A DNA stretch of 64,000 bases from Aptenodytes patagonicus (lineage: Eukaryota; Chordata; Aves; Sphenisciformes; Spheniscidae). Below, piece by piece: positions 47,021-58,782 of this stretch. The translations under genes and the position numbers were made by a program. Position 1 is the stretch's first letter. Each line of letters starts with the position of its first letter. The stretch is from positions 39,360,854 through 39,424,853 of the forward strand of contig NC_134953.1 in assembly GCF_965638725.1 (NCBI RefSeq), read 5' to 3'. The notes beneath the pieces were generated by a model. That model did no database searches. It saw nothing but the letters and a program-made list of their open reading frames with translations, and was not told where the DNA came from.

Positions 47021-50000
47021 CTGCGGAGAAGGAAAAGATCAGGCAGGTAAGTAACAAGTGAAAGCACCCTAGCCTGAGCCCTGCGCTGAGTTGTGTGGTA
47101 TTTGCAGTTGGAAGCGTGGGCTGTCTTTTTCTCTCTGGGTATTGCATTTTTATAAATCCAGAGGTTCCCTTCTGCTGAACTGAGGGCTCTTTTCTCCCTA
47201 GGGTGGCACCAATCTGGCACTAACTTCTCTCCCCCCTAATCTCCCTCCTTTCTTGCCTCTCTTGGGCTTTTCTGGTTGATGGATCATTTGGGGCACTGCA
47301 GATAGCACTGTTTACCAAGTAGATTTCCCAGAAGACCTCCACAGCACTGTCCTTCCCGTCTCCCTCTCCCCACAGTTGCCTATAGCCACTACTAACCAAC
47401 CTTTTCTGCTTTTTGGGAGTTACGATGCCAGCTGCCAGCCAGCATGAAAAATCCTACTGTGGTTGCAGCAGTGGAGCTGTTGATATGGTCTGTCTGACTC
47501 CTAGCCCCTCCTCTTCCCAAAACACAGGCCCAAAATTGCTTGTCAATAAATAAATAGGTTAATACCAGGTCTTTTAGGGTTTACTCACTGGCACTAACAC
47601 TGATTGCTCGCACGCGTAATAGATTTGGGAAGGCCCTGCCTTTGGGACTGTCTTCTCCTGTCTCAGTCTCTCTGATCACCTTGTTCTGCTCCTGCTGCTT
47701 TAGGAGTCTGCTCGGCTGGCAGGTGTTGGAGAGGCTGTAGTTGAGTCAGTGGGGAAATCGAGGCTTTGGTTAACTGGCACTGCTGCAGCTGGGATGTTTG
47801 TGCCCACGTGAGGGAAGTGCAGCTGCTCTTCCCCTGCCTGCTTTCTCTGAACTCCCAGTGACTCAGTGGAAAGGATCCCAGATAAGAGCTGGGATGGCAG
47901 TGGAGGAGGAGGACTGTGTGACAGGAGCTGCTCAGAGCAGCCCTGAGGACAGGGAGTGGCAGGTATAGAGCACAAGGCAAGAGGAGTAGAGGATGGTTCA
48001 GAGGTTTGTGTTAGCAACACTTGTGCCTCCTGCGGCAACCAAGTCAGAGATGCTGAGGAATCTAGTCCTGCTTGACTATAGGCAGAGGTGGCTTGGCTTG
48101 GCCAAGGAGTGTGGGCTCTGCTCCACCTTAACTCCCTAGGATCTGTCTGTTGGCCTCACTGCTGCAGGCAGAAAGGGAAGAGGAGGGATCTGAAAAATTG
48201 GCAGGGGAAAATCTGAAGAGATAGGAAGAGGTTGGCTGCACGAGGACCTGTAGATAAAGGTGACCATGAAAGATTGACTGTACTTGGCCTGTAGCACTTA
48301 TATCTCAGTCCACGTCTTTGTTTTCTCTTGCTGGTCTGGACACTCTTTCTAAAGATTTATCTGTGACAAGGTAGAAAGCCATCTGCACTAGTACTGGTGT
48401 TAGGCAGACTTGCCCGTGTGTCCTAATCAGGCTGCACCTTTAGAAAACAAATGCATACTTAACTGTACCTTACAACAGGCTATTGGCAGTGGGATGAACC
48501 CAGAGGGGCTGGCTGCAGTTAGCTGTGAGAAACTCAGCAGCACCACCAGAGTTTTATTTGGCTTTGGGAATGGGCTGTTCTCAAGGGCTCTGCCAGGTTT
48601 TCAGACCAGATCTGTAAATATCTTTAACTGTTTCAGTGTTACCTGCCATTGGTAAGTCTTATCTCTGCCTGTCCTGCATTACTGTCACACAGCCCCTCTG
48701 CAAGAAATAGGTACCTGCCTTACAGAGGATGGGGATGCTCTGAAATGGCCTCAGGAGGAGCAGCCTGGGGGAGGCTTTCCTGCCATGGCTTACCTCTGGC
48801 AGTGGCGGGGTAGATGTTTCCCCCTCCCCACACAGTGCAGAGGTGCTTGTTGTGGGCACAGAGGATCAAGAGGCAGGCTTGGCCTATCACATGCATAACC
48901 TTCATAGAGGTTACCAAATGCAGCCTTTACCAAAAAGCTCTTCTCAAACTTGCAGACTGAGGCTTTAAAAATTGGGCCCCAGGGTGGCTCTCGAGCTGCT
49001 GACACATGACTAGAGCTTTGTTAGCACGAGGGCTTCTGAGCAATCCAGATCTTCCCTGCAATGGATGAACCACCACCCACACTGTGGTGTGTCCCTGGTG
49101 CCATCGCCACCTCTTATCTGTGAACCAGATCCCAGAGAGCCCCTGTCCTTGGCTCTCCCAGTTTGTTGGCCCTTGGCCACATACAAGTTTAAGTGTGTGG
49201 CTTACTGGCTCTGGAAGGCTTTTTGATCTCCAGTGAAGGTGTTTGAACTCTCAGGGAGGGCATCCAAGGGTTGAACGGAATTGCTTCTAGGGGTTGTTTG
49301 TTGGGTTTTTTTCTTCTTTCCACATGTGTTTTGTAATGTTTTCCAAATGTAAATAATTCTAGGTGTCCAGTCTTGGGACAGAAGTGTGTGTGTGTGTGTG
49401 CAGATCTCAGAACCATGTGTTCTCACTCAGCTCTGACCCATCTGTGACAAGCACAGGACAGATGTGCTGCTCCCTACTGCAGATTTTTGTTTCTTTTGGC
49501 AAGTAAAGGGCTCCCTGTCCACACTCTCCCCTCCCTGCCATCGCTTGTTCCCTCTGCAGGGGATGCAAGCTGGGAAGCCTACCTTCCACCTTGGAGACGA
49601 ACCCGAGGCTGCGCTTGAGGTCGGAGCAGATGGAGTGGAGGCACCAGCGGAACTTGGCATCGCAGCGGTATTTGTTGGCCCCGCAGGTGTCGTAACAAAT
49701 GTCCAGCTGGTTACAGCACTTGGTCATGGCAGGGATGCCCAAATCTAGCTGGGGAAAAAGAGAAAAGAAGTGTCCCGTGGCTGCCTCCTGGCCTCAGACT
49801 CAAACAGCTGCAATTGGGTGAGGTTTTGCAGAGCCCAGCTGGCTGCTTCTCCAGAAGCTACCCCCGATAGCTGGACAGCAGGAGGGAGAACATGCTTCTC
49901 CCTCACCATGTAAAGAAAGTGGTGACAGTAATGCAGGTCCAATGCAGGATAGACCACATTCCCTTCTCCTCTGTCTGTCACAGGGGATTAACTTCTGGTA

Positions 50001-53000
50001 GAAAGGTGGGTGCCCCCTCCATGACCATTTGCTAGTTCTCATTTGTCAGAGCTCACCGGAAAGCTTTCTGTCCTCACTAGCAGGGGCAAAGGCCCATTTT
50101 CTCTTTCCTCATTTTTCCACAACCTGACAAGCCCTGCTTCTTGGCCTAATAAATCTGCTATAAGTGTTATTAATGCCTTATTTCTCACAGATGTGCTTGC
50201 AAGGCCAAGGACAAATACAGCTTGATCAGGGGAGTTCTGCTCGCTTGGAGATAAACAGCAAGCTTAGATAATAACCATGGGGGTGATGGGGCAGAAGGCC
50301 TGTCTCCTGGAGAGACTGGACTCATTAGCTTGTTATAAATTCTTCCTCTTTCTGGCCTTCCTCATGTAATATTTAGGAGATGAGTTTTTTCTTCCTTGTG
50401 CTCAGTGCTCATGACCGCCTGCATAAGGAGGAGGTACTGCAGAAATGCCCACAAGGTTTGCAATGAAATGTCATTTAAGGAACTGATCTAACATGAAAAA
50501 TGGGCTGTAAAGAGAGGGTTTTTCAGAGCAGGAATCTGCCTAATTGCTGCAGACTTCATGGGCAGCAGTAAAGCATAAGCTAAACAGTAATTCCCGCTCT
50601 TAAAGCTTCCTGGGAGTGCTTCTCCTGGTGATTCCAATATGATTTCATTAATTGCCTTTAAAATAACAAGTGAGTGCAGTATTAAAGCCTGCAGGTTTAT
50701 TTCAGTGCTTGGCAGAGGCCAAAAGCATGGGAGAGGATGAAGGGCCAGGTGTGGAGAATGCATTCAAGTACTGCTGTTTGCACATTATACTATGTCACTG
50801 AGCTGCCCAGCATTGAACGTGTTCCTAGTCCTATCACAAGGGCGCGGGATTGATCAGGGCCTTGATAAAAATGTGTTTCTCCACACTGGTGCTCTGCTTG
50901 GCCAGGTACCCCCTTTTCTTCTTCTAGTGCTAACCTGCTCAGTAAACTTTCTCTTTTGGTACCTACCGAGACAACCAGAGCAACAGGCCAGTCCTTCGTA
51001 AATGTAACTCTTGTCTATGTGATTCCTATTTCGCTGCCACCAGCAGCTGAGATCTTAATGCCTTCCTGACTGACAGTAAGTTAGGCAGCGCTCAGACTGA
51101 CATGTTCACCTTGCTGTCGGCAGGCAGCCATGTCTTTTGGCAGTCCCAGGCAGATAGCTTGTCCCCTAGCACTACATAAGTGATATTTCCTCCCTTTTCC
51201 AGAGCTCTGGCTTCCACTCTGAAGAGAAGCCATCACACAGTCGGAGCATAGTACAGCTAAGCCTTTTCCCTCCCCAATATTATTAGCTGGTTACTGTGAT
51301 TAGAGAATTGCATCATTTGGGAATGGTGGGTGTGGCAGTACATACACTTTCGGGTACCTTGAGCCCCAGAAAATAGGAGCTACAGCCGTTGGGTTCTTGG
51401 GGTTTGTAGTGAGGTCGTGGCATTGGAGCCTTCCCTGAGAAAGAAAGGAAAAATGTTAGGAAAGCCGATCTTCCCAAGAGTAGCACCAAAAAGCAAGGAG
51501 TGTCAGGCAGCTCCCCTCTGGTCTGCATCCCCAAACACTTCATTTTCCTCCAGGAGATGCAGGGAGTGAAGGATAGGTACTAGAGCTGGCTGAAACACTG
51601 GCCCTGCTCTCAGATCAGTTCTGTCAAGTCTCTAGAGCCTGACTTAGCTCATACCTCCTCTGGCTTGGCCATGGGAGCACTGTGTTGTGTGTGAACTGGG
51701 TCCTCAGTGCTTCTCAAATGTTTAAACTGGTCTGAGTCCACTCCCTAGGTCTGGGACTCTCCCCAGCTCTTACAAATGGGCAAGTCCCTCTTTGCAGCAT
51801 GGGGTTTTGCAGATGAGCAGCCCCCCATGCTAGAGCTAGTGCCTTAGACCTCCCAAATCTCCTAGGAGCTTTTTCACATGCTTCCTGAGAGCTCTGCACA
51901 GCTGGGATCACCCAGATGTGTTTTAACTCCTCCACGAAACTACTAGCTAAACTACTAGCTTAGCAAGGGGATTTCTTTCTATCCTCAGTTCACTCTCAGA
52001 GTGTCAGTGAGCTGTGGATCTCTGCAAAACTATGCTAGGCCTTGCATGTCTGATCTTGCTCTGAGTAGGAGGTTGTCTTGGTCCATTTTCTGCACGTGGT
52101 GATGCACTGCCATGTTTTGCAAGTAGTTGTTATGCCTTTATCTCTGCCTTCCCCTTAGTATGCTTCTTAATATGCATAGAGGAGCGAGAATTTCCTCCGT
52201 GAATAATTATTTACCCAATGTAGAAAAAATCCAGCAGACAGTCAGCTAACAGAAGCTTCAGCAGCAATTTAATCTGTTTTACTTTGCTTTGAAGGTGTGC
52301 AAGCCCTCCTGTCTGCCTGCCAGCCCATCCTGGGGCTTTGTGCATGGCTGACAGAGTGCTCTGGGTGTGAGGGGTGGGCACCCAGGGTTGGGGTGGAAAC
52401 TGTCCATGTGGAAAGGAGATCTGTCTATTCCCTGCCCTGTCTCATCCTTTCTCTCATACCTACCTCAACTCCCAATCTCCATCTAACCTAACACCTCCTG
52501 TTTGGGAAGGACGAGTCACCAGGCTGCTTCTGTGCCTTGACCCCGCTGTGCAAGGAGCTTGTTTAAAGAGGATTCTCCCCTGGAGAAGTCGTGGAGACTG
52601 CCCCTCATGGAGTTGGGTTTCTCTGTATTGTCCCTTGATGTGTGTTCAGTGCTTGTTCTGTTTCTGTCCCAGCTGGGTTTATAAAAGGGAGATCTCAAAT
52701 GCAGAGTGAGGCATTAAAACAAGACATTTGAACGCTGCTCTGGGAAAACTTTGTAAGCTGTGTGAATGCTCCAACAAAAACATGTGTGAGTTGAGCCTTC
52801 TGTAAGTCCATCACCTCTAGGGTTAAGTTACTGCTTCCCTGAGCACCGCTAGAGAATTTGTATAGACATAAAATAGATCTAATTTAGCCCTTCAGGCAGG
52901 GTTGGGTTCTTTTAAACTCAATTTCTACTGTTTTCTTCTTGTCAGCAGTGATAACCATTTAAGACGCTTCTCCCCTTTCTTCTGTCGAGGTACCTACAGT

Positions 53001-56000
53001 ACTGGTGGTTAATATAGCCATAAATGTACTGTGTTCTTGAGAAGACCTCACAGCCGAATGCCTCAAAAGGTCTTACGTAGGAATGTTCCCAGCACCTTCT
53101 AAATTAAAAATTGCCAGAGCGGTTTTGTTTAAATAGCCAACAAACTGAAATCCTGTCCAGCTGTGAGGCACCAATAGCCAATTTTCTCCAATCCTACAGA
53201 AATGCAGTATGCACCAAGGATTTAGCTGTCTGCAAGCCAAGATAAAGGTCTCTAGTTGACCTTACCACCGGGTGATGGCATTTGTGTGGGAAGGTATTTC
53301 TCAGTACAGCAGCTACTACTGCGTTTCTACCTTTTTGGCCCCTTTTGAATAGGTCAGATCTGCTTCATGCTCCAGATGTAATTTTCAGGTGCAGAAAGTA
53401 TTGTTATTTTGCATAGGTAGAGCTGAGTTAACAGTAGACAAAGAGCACAAATCAGTTGGTTGCAGCACACCATCATTATAGGATTATCTTCGCCCCAAAA
53501 CACAAGTTAAGTCTGTTGAGGTGTGCTGATGCAAGGTAATTTCTGAGTTCATGACATATTGCACATTATATTATTTTGGTGGTTATGCTATAGAGAGAAG
53601 GAATTATGTCTATATATGGGCTGAATCTATAACCCAAGGCTCCCAAGCAATATAATGAGAGGAGGGCTGCACCCAGGTCTTGGTGCAATTCACAGCCTAA
53701 TTGCTCTTTTGGAAGGGGGTGAGAATTGGGACTCAGAATTCAAATGTTCCTGAACTGAGGTAGGAGGCAGAGGAAAGTTCAAAATCCAAGGTGGATTTTG
53801 CAGGATGGGGTCAAATTTTAATGGCTTGCTTGTAATACTGATGATAAGTTATGTTCCTGCAGCACATATTGTCAGTTAATGGGATAAGGTGGCAAGTCAG
53901 AGTAGGAGACTGTCTGGGAACATGGAGATAACTGAGTTTCCAGAGAAAACCTTCCATTAAGCTGAAGTTACAGCTATTATAATGTCTTAGAAAGCTGTCC
54001 TGAGAAAAAAAACAACCCTCACATGAGAATTGTGATCAACAAAACATTGAACTGCCTTCAAGATACGCCCTTGTAGGAAACCTGCCCCCCTCCTCTCTGA
54101 AAAACAAAGCTTAATCATTTGTAAAGTGCACCTTTGTGAACTCCTTCTCAGCTAGATAAAGTCCAAGACACCACAGTTAATCTCTCTCCTGCATCTTGTT
54201 TTCTAGCTAACAGGAAAACAAAAGCAAAACAGAAATAATAGGTGTTCCTGACTCTACCGTGAGCATCGACTCAGTGCTCGTTATCATTTATTGCTTGCCC
54301 ATCCTTACAGGCACATCTGAGATGGAAGGGACTTGGTGGGTCACACTGGCTCTTTTGCTAGCTGTGTTTCACCAGGGGCCTGTTGTGGTCTGTCTGCTTG
54401 CTGCAGGCCACCACTGGGGAGAGATACCAGAAGACAGCTGCAAGCACAGCAGGACCTGCCCAGCAGCACGCTGAAGAGCGATGCTGATGTGTAGAAGCAC
54501 AGCGTTGCTGAGGAAGCCTGTTCTTTGGAAGAAGATATACTTCAGGCAACTGCCTTGTTGGCATGGCCTTAGAGGAGAACTGAAGTTGAGTTTCTAATGG
54601 GAAGCGAGTTTTCCTGATGCATTTTAATAACTCCAGGCTGCTGTAGCTGTGCCAAGAGACTGGAAAACTGCCAGCTGGCTAGAACAGCTGCTGGCGATGC
54701 AGGAGGTCTCAGACACTGCAGTACTGGTACACTGGCAGGGGGAAGTGAATGTATTTCTGGGTAACAGGTGGTCTTCGGGCTCCTTGCTGTTTTGAGTGGT
54801 CCATTGTTATTTCTCTGCCCCAGGCAAGCAGGCTTTGGGCAGACGTTGCCCATACTTACCGCAGCCTTTTAGCACTGTGTTGGAGAGCCTGACTTTGAAG
54901 GCTCTATTCCCACAGCCTGGATGTGCCTCCTCATCTTAACCCCCTCAGGACCAAATGCTGGGCAAAACATTGAAGTCCAGCCTGGCCAGGCAGCTGAAGG
55001 AAGCTATCAAGGGATTTGCTGTTCAGGCTGTTCCCTGCCTTGGGATACCCAGAGAGATTTTGTAAGGAGGAGATATTTGTCAGCAAATGCTAGTGTAACC
55101 CTAATATCCTGATTTAAGGGAGTAATCCATCAAGTTGGTTGTTTTCAGACCTCACTAGCTGCTGAAAAATCAGGAGGAGAGTCTTACAGCCAGAACAGCC
55201 AAGTGCTTCGTGCTCAGCTGAAGATGGATGTGGCAATCACAGGTGAGTCCTGACCTTTATAGTGGCAAAATAAGCTATTATTGGTGTCTCTTGGATGAAA
55301 TGAAAGAACGTAGAAGGCATAATTTTTGCTTCGTGCCTGGAGAAAAAAGCAATCAGGTCCTGATTCAGCAGCAAGACGGTAAAGATGGTTTGTGTTCATT
55401 CTTCTTGGCACAGACACCTGGTCTCACTGGTTTAGGATCATCCCTGTATCCCCTCTACTTGCAGTTTGCAATGTCTGTGCTAGAGACCAGCACAGACAAA
55501 TGGTCCTGGAAGGGTCCAGCAAGACCCTTGGAAGGGTGTGGGCAGCATTTCAATAGGTTCCTCCTTCAGCCAGTGATTAATGAGTTGTTCAGCAGAGGAT
55601 GAGAACAGGGCTGACGATGTGCTTGTTTGTTTTCCTTTCTAAAGCATTTCTCCAGTAAGACACACGATGCTCTCAGAGGGAGCAGGAAGGCATTTGCGGT
55701 GCTCTGTGGAGATGCTCTTCCCCCTGCCCAGAGTGCAGGGCCAGGGCAGCGGGGACAGGGGCAGGGAGAGCTCCAACGTCGGGATGTGCCCAAGAGCAAC
55801 AACTTCTCCAGGACTTGGTGAGTCCTGAGACTCCCTGAAATGAGCTCTGAATATCAGCCTCGCCAAACCTTGCCTCGGGCACACTGCGGTACCAGCCACG
55901 TTTTGCCCACTACCAGGGTTTTCAGTCCCTATGTTAAGAAGGGCAAGTCCCTTTCTGCTCTGAATTTGGAGCATGGTATGGACCTAAAGGGAGGTTGTCA

Positions 56001-58033
56001 CACACAGTGTGGTGCTGCCACAGTGTGGGCCTGGGGATGGGCTGCCTGATGGGCAAATGGCCTCATCCTGTGTGCTGGGGCAATGCCGTGGTGTGCATGG
56101 GGGTCTCCTCCTCCAGACACTGCACCCTGGGGCGCACACTGCCACCAATGGGCCCCACAGAGCAGCTGTGGCCCTCCTGAGCTGCTGCAGAGAGGCAGCC
56201 CTGGCTGGGGAGTGCCCTGGGGCCCCGGGCTGAGGGACTAAAGCTGCAGGGCTGAGGGACCAGGGCCACTGTGAGGCTGAGGTGATGGGCTGAGATGCCT
56301 GGCTCCCTGCAGGTCCGTGGGGCTGAGGTGCCTGGCTTGCCGCTCCCTGTTTGCTGTTAGCATGGGGCCTGGGGAGCAGAGCTGGCAGGAGCAGGAGGAC
56401 AGATATGTACACATTATTTAAAAACAAAACAAAAAAACCCCAACAACTTTAAGGCTGATTTTAAAATCCCCTTGTGGCCCCCCTTTGGCTAAGGGTAGCC
56501 CATCTGCCCTCTCGCCCTGACAGGGAGCTCGGGTCCCAGCCCTGCAGCATCTGTTTTTCCCGGCACCCTCACTGCTGGCCTGGAAGGGGTGGGACGTGCT
56601 TCCCTCTGGCTGCATCTGTGGGGGAGCATTACAGACAACCCTGTGCAGGCTGGAGAGGCGCAGCATGCAGCCCGCATTCTGGAAGAAACGGGATGCATAC
56701 AGACTGAAACTGAGTTGGTGGGATTTCTCCAAAGCATGGAGTCTGTGTCTATGAAAACCAATGCTTAGGGAAGGAGAGGGGTTGAAATCGCCACTGTGCT
56801 CACAAGCATCTTGCCCAGGCCGTCACTACGGACGTGGGATGAAGCTGGGGGGAAAAGGGCTGACGGGCAGTTGTGGATGGGCAGGCTGAGGTGACAGAGG
56901 ACAGTTATTGCTGTGGGGACAGTTGTAGGAGGCTGGGGAGAGGATATAGTCTGTAGGAAATCTTGCTGTTCCCAAACATGTTGTTTCAGCAGGTACCCTG
57001 CTGATGGCTGGTGCTGCCTGTGCCTCTGCCTGCCCAGCGCCCCACAGACCTGCACCACAGGGGCCTGCCCCGCTGCAGCTCTGCATGCCCAGTCCCCTGC
57101 CCTCCCTGTGCTCCTGCTGCCCTGCTCTCCCTGAGATGTCACCCCCTTTGTTCTGCCCCCAGGACAAACCAAACTCTTCCTTTTTGGTAAATCGCTCTAA
57201 AGTCCAAGGCAAGCGGCAGCTGCCTCATTCCACCTTGAGTACTAAAGGTTCCTCCATGGTGACAGCAGGTCTTGTTTACCTTCCTGTTATCTCCCCTCCT
57301 CCAGCCCACAGTATTAGCCAACTCGCAACTGCTGAATAATGAAACTCCGAAGGTTGCTGAGATTAGGGCCGCTGGCAATACTAACAACCCCTTCTGACTC
57401 AGGTCTGCATGGGCTGCTCGTCCTCCCTTCCGGGGCCTCGCTGCCTACCCTGGTCCTTCTCTCCAGGGGTCCAAGCAGCTGGGCAGCCTGGTTACCTATA
57501 TGCCCTTCCTGTAAAACCTGTCCCCTCTCCTCTTGTCCCCTTACACACAGCACAGTGGCTTCAAGATCAGACCGTTCTTGGTGAGAGGCAAAAATGAGGG
57601 TTCAGTGTCCCTGTGCTGGCACTAGCAAAGAAGTTGTGACTCTCTGCAGTGACTTTTCTGTGCTGAGCATAGCAGGCGTCAGGTCATGGATAGGAGCTGT
57701 TGTGGTCTCGGGGAAGGAGAGTGCTGCGAGTTTCCACACAAGGGGAAAGAGGGGAAAGGGCAAGGAGAGAGGAGCCAGCAGGAGTGAGGTTCACTTACCG
57801 TATCGACATCTGTACTGACAAACGCCATTTTTTCCCCCAAGCAGTTCCAAGAAGGAGTCGAAGTAGCTGTTAACTGTTTCAAAGCTGTTCCGGATGGCCT
57901 CGATGCCCCAGTCTGAATAGGATAACTCTGCTTGGGGAGCTTGGTGGACGGTGTTGTCCTGTGTTGTTTCCTCGGTGCATTGCCCTAAGCCCAGGGTCAG
58001 GCACAGAACCGCTGCCTCAAAAAGCAGGCGCAT
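46902..58033 (-). CDS. PLA2G12B: PLA2G12B, group XII secreted phospholipase A2-like protein, complete in four exons
   Basis: PLA2G12B is a secretory-pathway protein of liver and intestine known to be needed for normal triglyceride-rich lipoprotein loading. It is thought not to be an active lipase. Minus-strand coding exons: 58033-57799, 51434-51346, 49748-49583, 47020-46902. They sum to 609 nt, 202 residues (human about 195). Domains: a signal peptide [17 protein letters not shown]; a conserved SYSDWG and [20 protein letters not shown] segment; the group XII calcium-loop region [11 protein letters not shown] and NGCSSYFLG; then the PLA2 helix [12 protein letters not shown]. Canonical enzymes and PLA2G12A have His at position 123; here it is Leu, so the catalytic dyad is missing, as in mammals. 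Many cysteines are kept. The protein ends RDEL, a KDEL-like ER-retrieval signal. The gene is convergent with OIT3. Confidence 0.97.
47021..49582 (-). other. PLA2G12B: PLA2G12B intron 3
   Basis: A 2562-nt GT-AG intron on the minus strand. It holds a short plus-strand GT repeat at 49386-49400. No additional exon was seen. Confidence 0.85.
49583..49748 (-). CDS. PLA2G12B: PLA2G12B coding exon 3: PLA2 helix with His-to-Leu change
   Basis: On the minus strand the acceptor tttttccccag precedes 49748 and the donor gtaggc follows 49583 (166 nt, phase 0 in, phase 1 out). It starts [20 protein letters not shown] and continues through [20 protein letters not shown] to FVSKVE. Leu123 stands where active secreted PLA2s have the catalytic His; the next Asp is kept. 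Confidence 0.97.
49749..51345 (-). other. PLA2G12B: PLA2G12B intron 2
   Basis: A 1597-nt intron on the minus strand. Nothing else was recognised. Confidence 0.85.
51346..51434 (-). CDS. PLA2G12B: PLA2G12B coding exon 2: calcium-loop region
   Basis: On the minus strand the acceptor tttctttctcag precedes 51434 and the donor gtatgt follows 51346 (89 nt, phase 1 in, phase 0 out). It reads [17 protein letters not shown] and [12 protein letters not shown]. The group XII family has this unusual proline-rich loop in place of the standard glycine-rich calcium loop. Confidence 0.96.
51435..57798 (-). other. PLA2G12B: PLA2G12B intron 1
   Basis: The largest whole intron in the window (6364 nt). It has a 12-bp direct duplication at 51937-51960 (unit aaactactagct), an exon-like plus-strand segment at 55149-55242, and a GC-rich, GGCTGAG-repeating stretch at 56228-56327. 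No protein-family similarity was seen in its many overlapping ORFs. Confidence 0.82.
56228..56327 (+). repeat. Degenerate GC-rich minisatellite-like stretch, GGCTGAG core
   Basis: GGCTGAG starts at 56228, 56250, 56275, 56288 and 56321. Spacing is irregular (13-33 bp), so this is a decayed or composite repeat rather than a clean tandem array. Confidence 0.5.
57799..58033 (-). CDS. PLA2G12B: PLA2G12B coding exon 1: signal peptide and amino-terminal domain
   Basis: The start at 58033-58031 (cat on the plus strand) was chosen because it opens a clear signal peptide ([19 protein letters not shown]) and gives the family length. The same frame stays open for 77 more codons upstream. The donor on the minus strand is gtaagt (plus-strand acttac, 57793-57798). 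The exon has 235 nt and ends one base into a Gly codon after CQYRCRY. Confidence 0.95.
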
Positions 58034-58140
58034 GCTGCAGTCCAGATCCAGGCCCCAGAGCCTTTGTCCAGGCAGATGTACAGGCAGGGAGGAGTGGGAG
58101 CGAGCTGTTGTGCATAGGAGGCAGGCAAGCACCCCTCTCC

Positions 58141-58206
58141 CCTGGACTTTAAACACTGCCAAGGGAGCCAGCATGAGGTCACCACAATCAGAGTGCAAAG
58201 TGCACC
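58141..58206 (-). promoter_or_regulatory. PLA2G12B: Likely PLA2G12B core promoter with TATA-like and HNF4-like motifs
   Basis: On the minus strand TTTAAA (58153-58148) runs straight into AAAGTCCA, one mismatch from the HNF4-type CAAAGTCCA. A second one-mismatch site, CAAAGTGCA, is on the plus strand at 58196-58204. If TTTAAA acts as a TATA box, transcription would start near 58120 and leave a 5' UTR of about 85 nt. PLA2G12B is a reported HNF4-alpha target in mammals. The placement here is inference from motifs alone. Confidence 0.4.
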
Positions 58207-58731
58207 ATGGAGATTTGGACCAAGTTCGTCTCGCAGAGAAACACCGGGGTTTGAGTTTGCACAATCCCGCTGGAACAGGCTCAGCCCCTGCGGCACCAGG
58301 GCTTCAGCTTCCCCAAAAGGGACCGCTCCCTGGGGTGCTGAGCGGGGTCTGTCTGTCGGGGTTGTGTGGCACACAGGAGACCCTCCACCTGCCCCACCAA
58401 GGCACTGCATGGGCTGCCCCACTCTCTCCCCAACCTGTTGGGAGATGAAGAGTATCTCTTTGTCCAAAATTTCTGCTGCTCAGGCAATGGGAGTAATAGA
58501 TCAGCAGCAGACTGAGGAGCACCCCTTGCCTTTTTCCTAGGCCTCCTTGGGCACATACTGGGGTGGGACGAGACATCCACCCAGCCTGGCTGCTACAGGG
58601 GATTGCTCCTAGCAAAACCTGTGGGACCGCAGGGCTGACACGCTTGTCGTGTGAAGGGGTTTTCCATGCCTGCACACCCAGAACAGGCTGCCTTGCAGAA
58701 GCACGCCCAGGACAGAAAAGGGTGGCAGAGC

Positions 58732-58782
58732 GCGCCGTGTCCTGCTCTGCGCCGTGTCCTGCTCTGCGCCGTGTCCTGCTCT
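58732..58782 (+). repeat. Perfect tandem triplicate of a 17-bp unit
   Basis: The unit gcgccgtgtcctgctct occurs three times without mismatch, about 700 bp upstream of the PLA2G12B start. It is GC-rich and CpG-containing, so copy number may vary between individuals. Confidence 0.92.

Noticed and set aside
57951-58448. 165-codon plus-strand ORF over PLA2G12B exon 1
   Set aside because: It is the antisense shadow of a conserved coding exon and its GC-rich promoter, with no similarity of its own.
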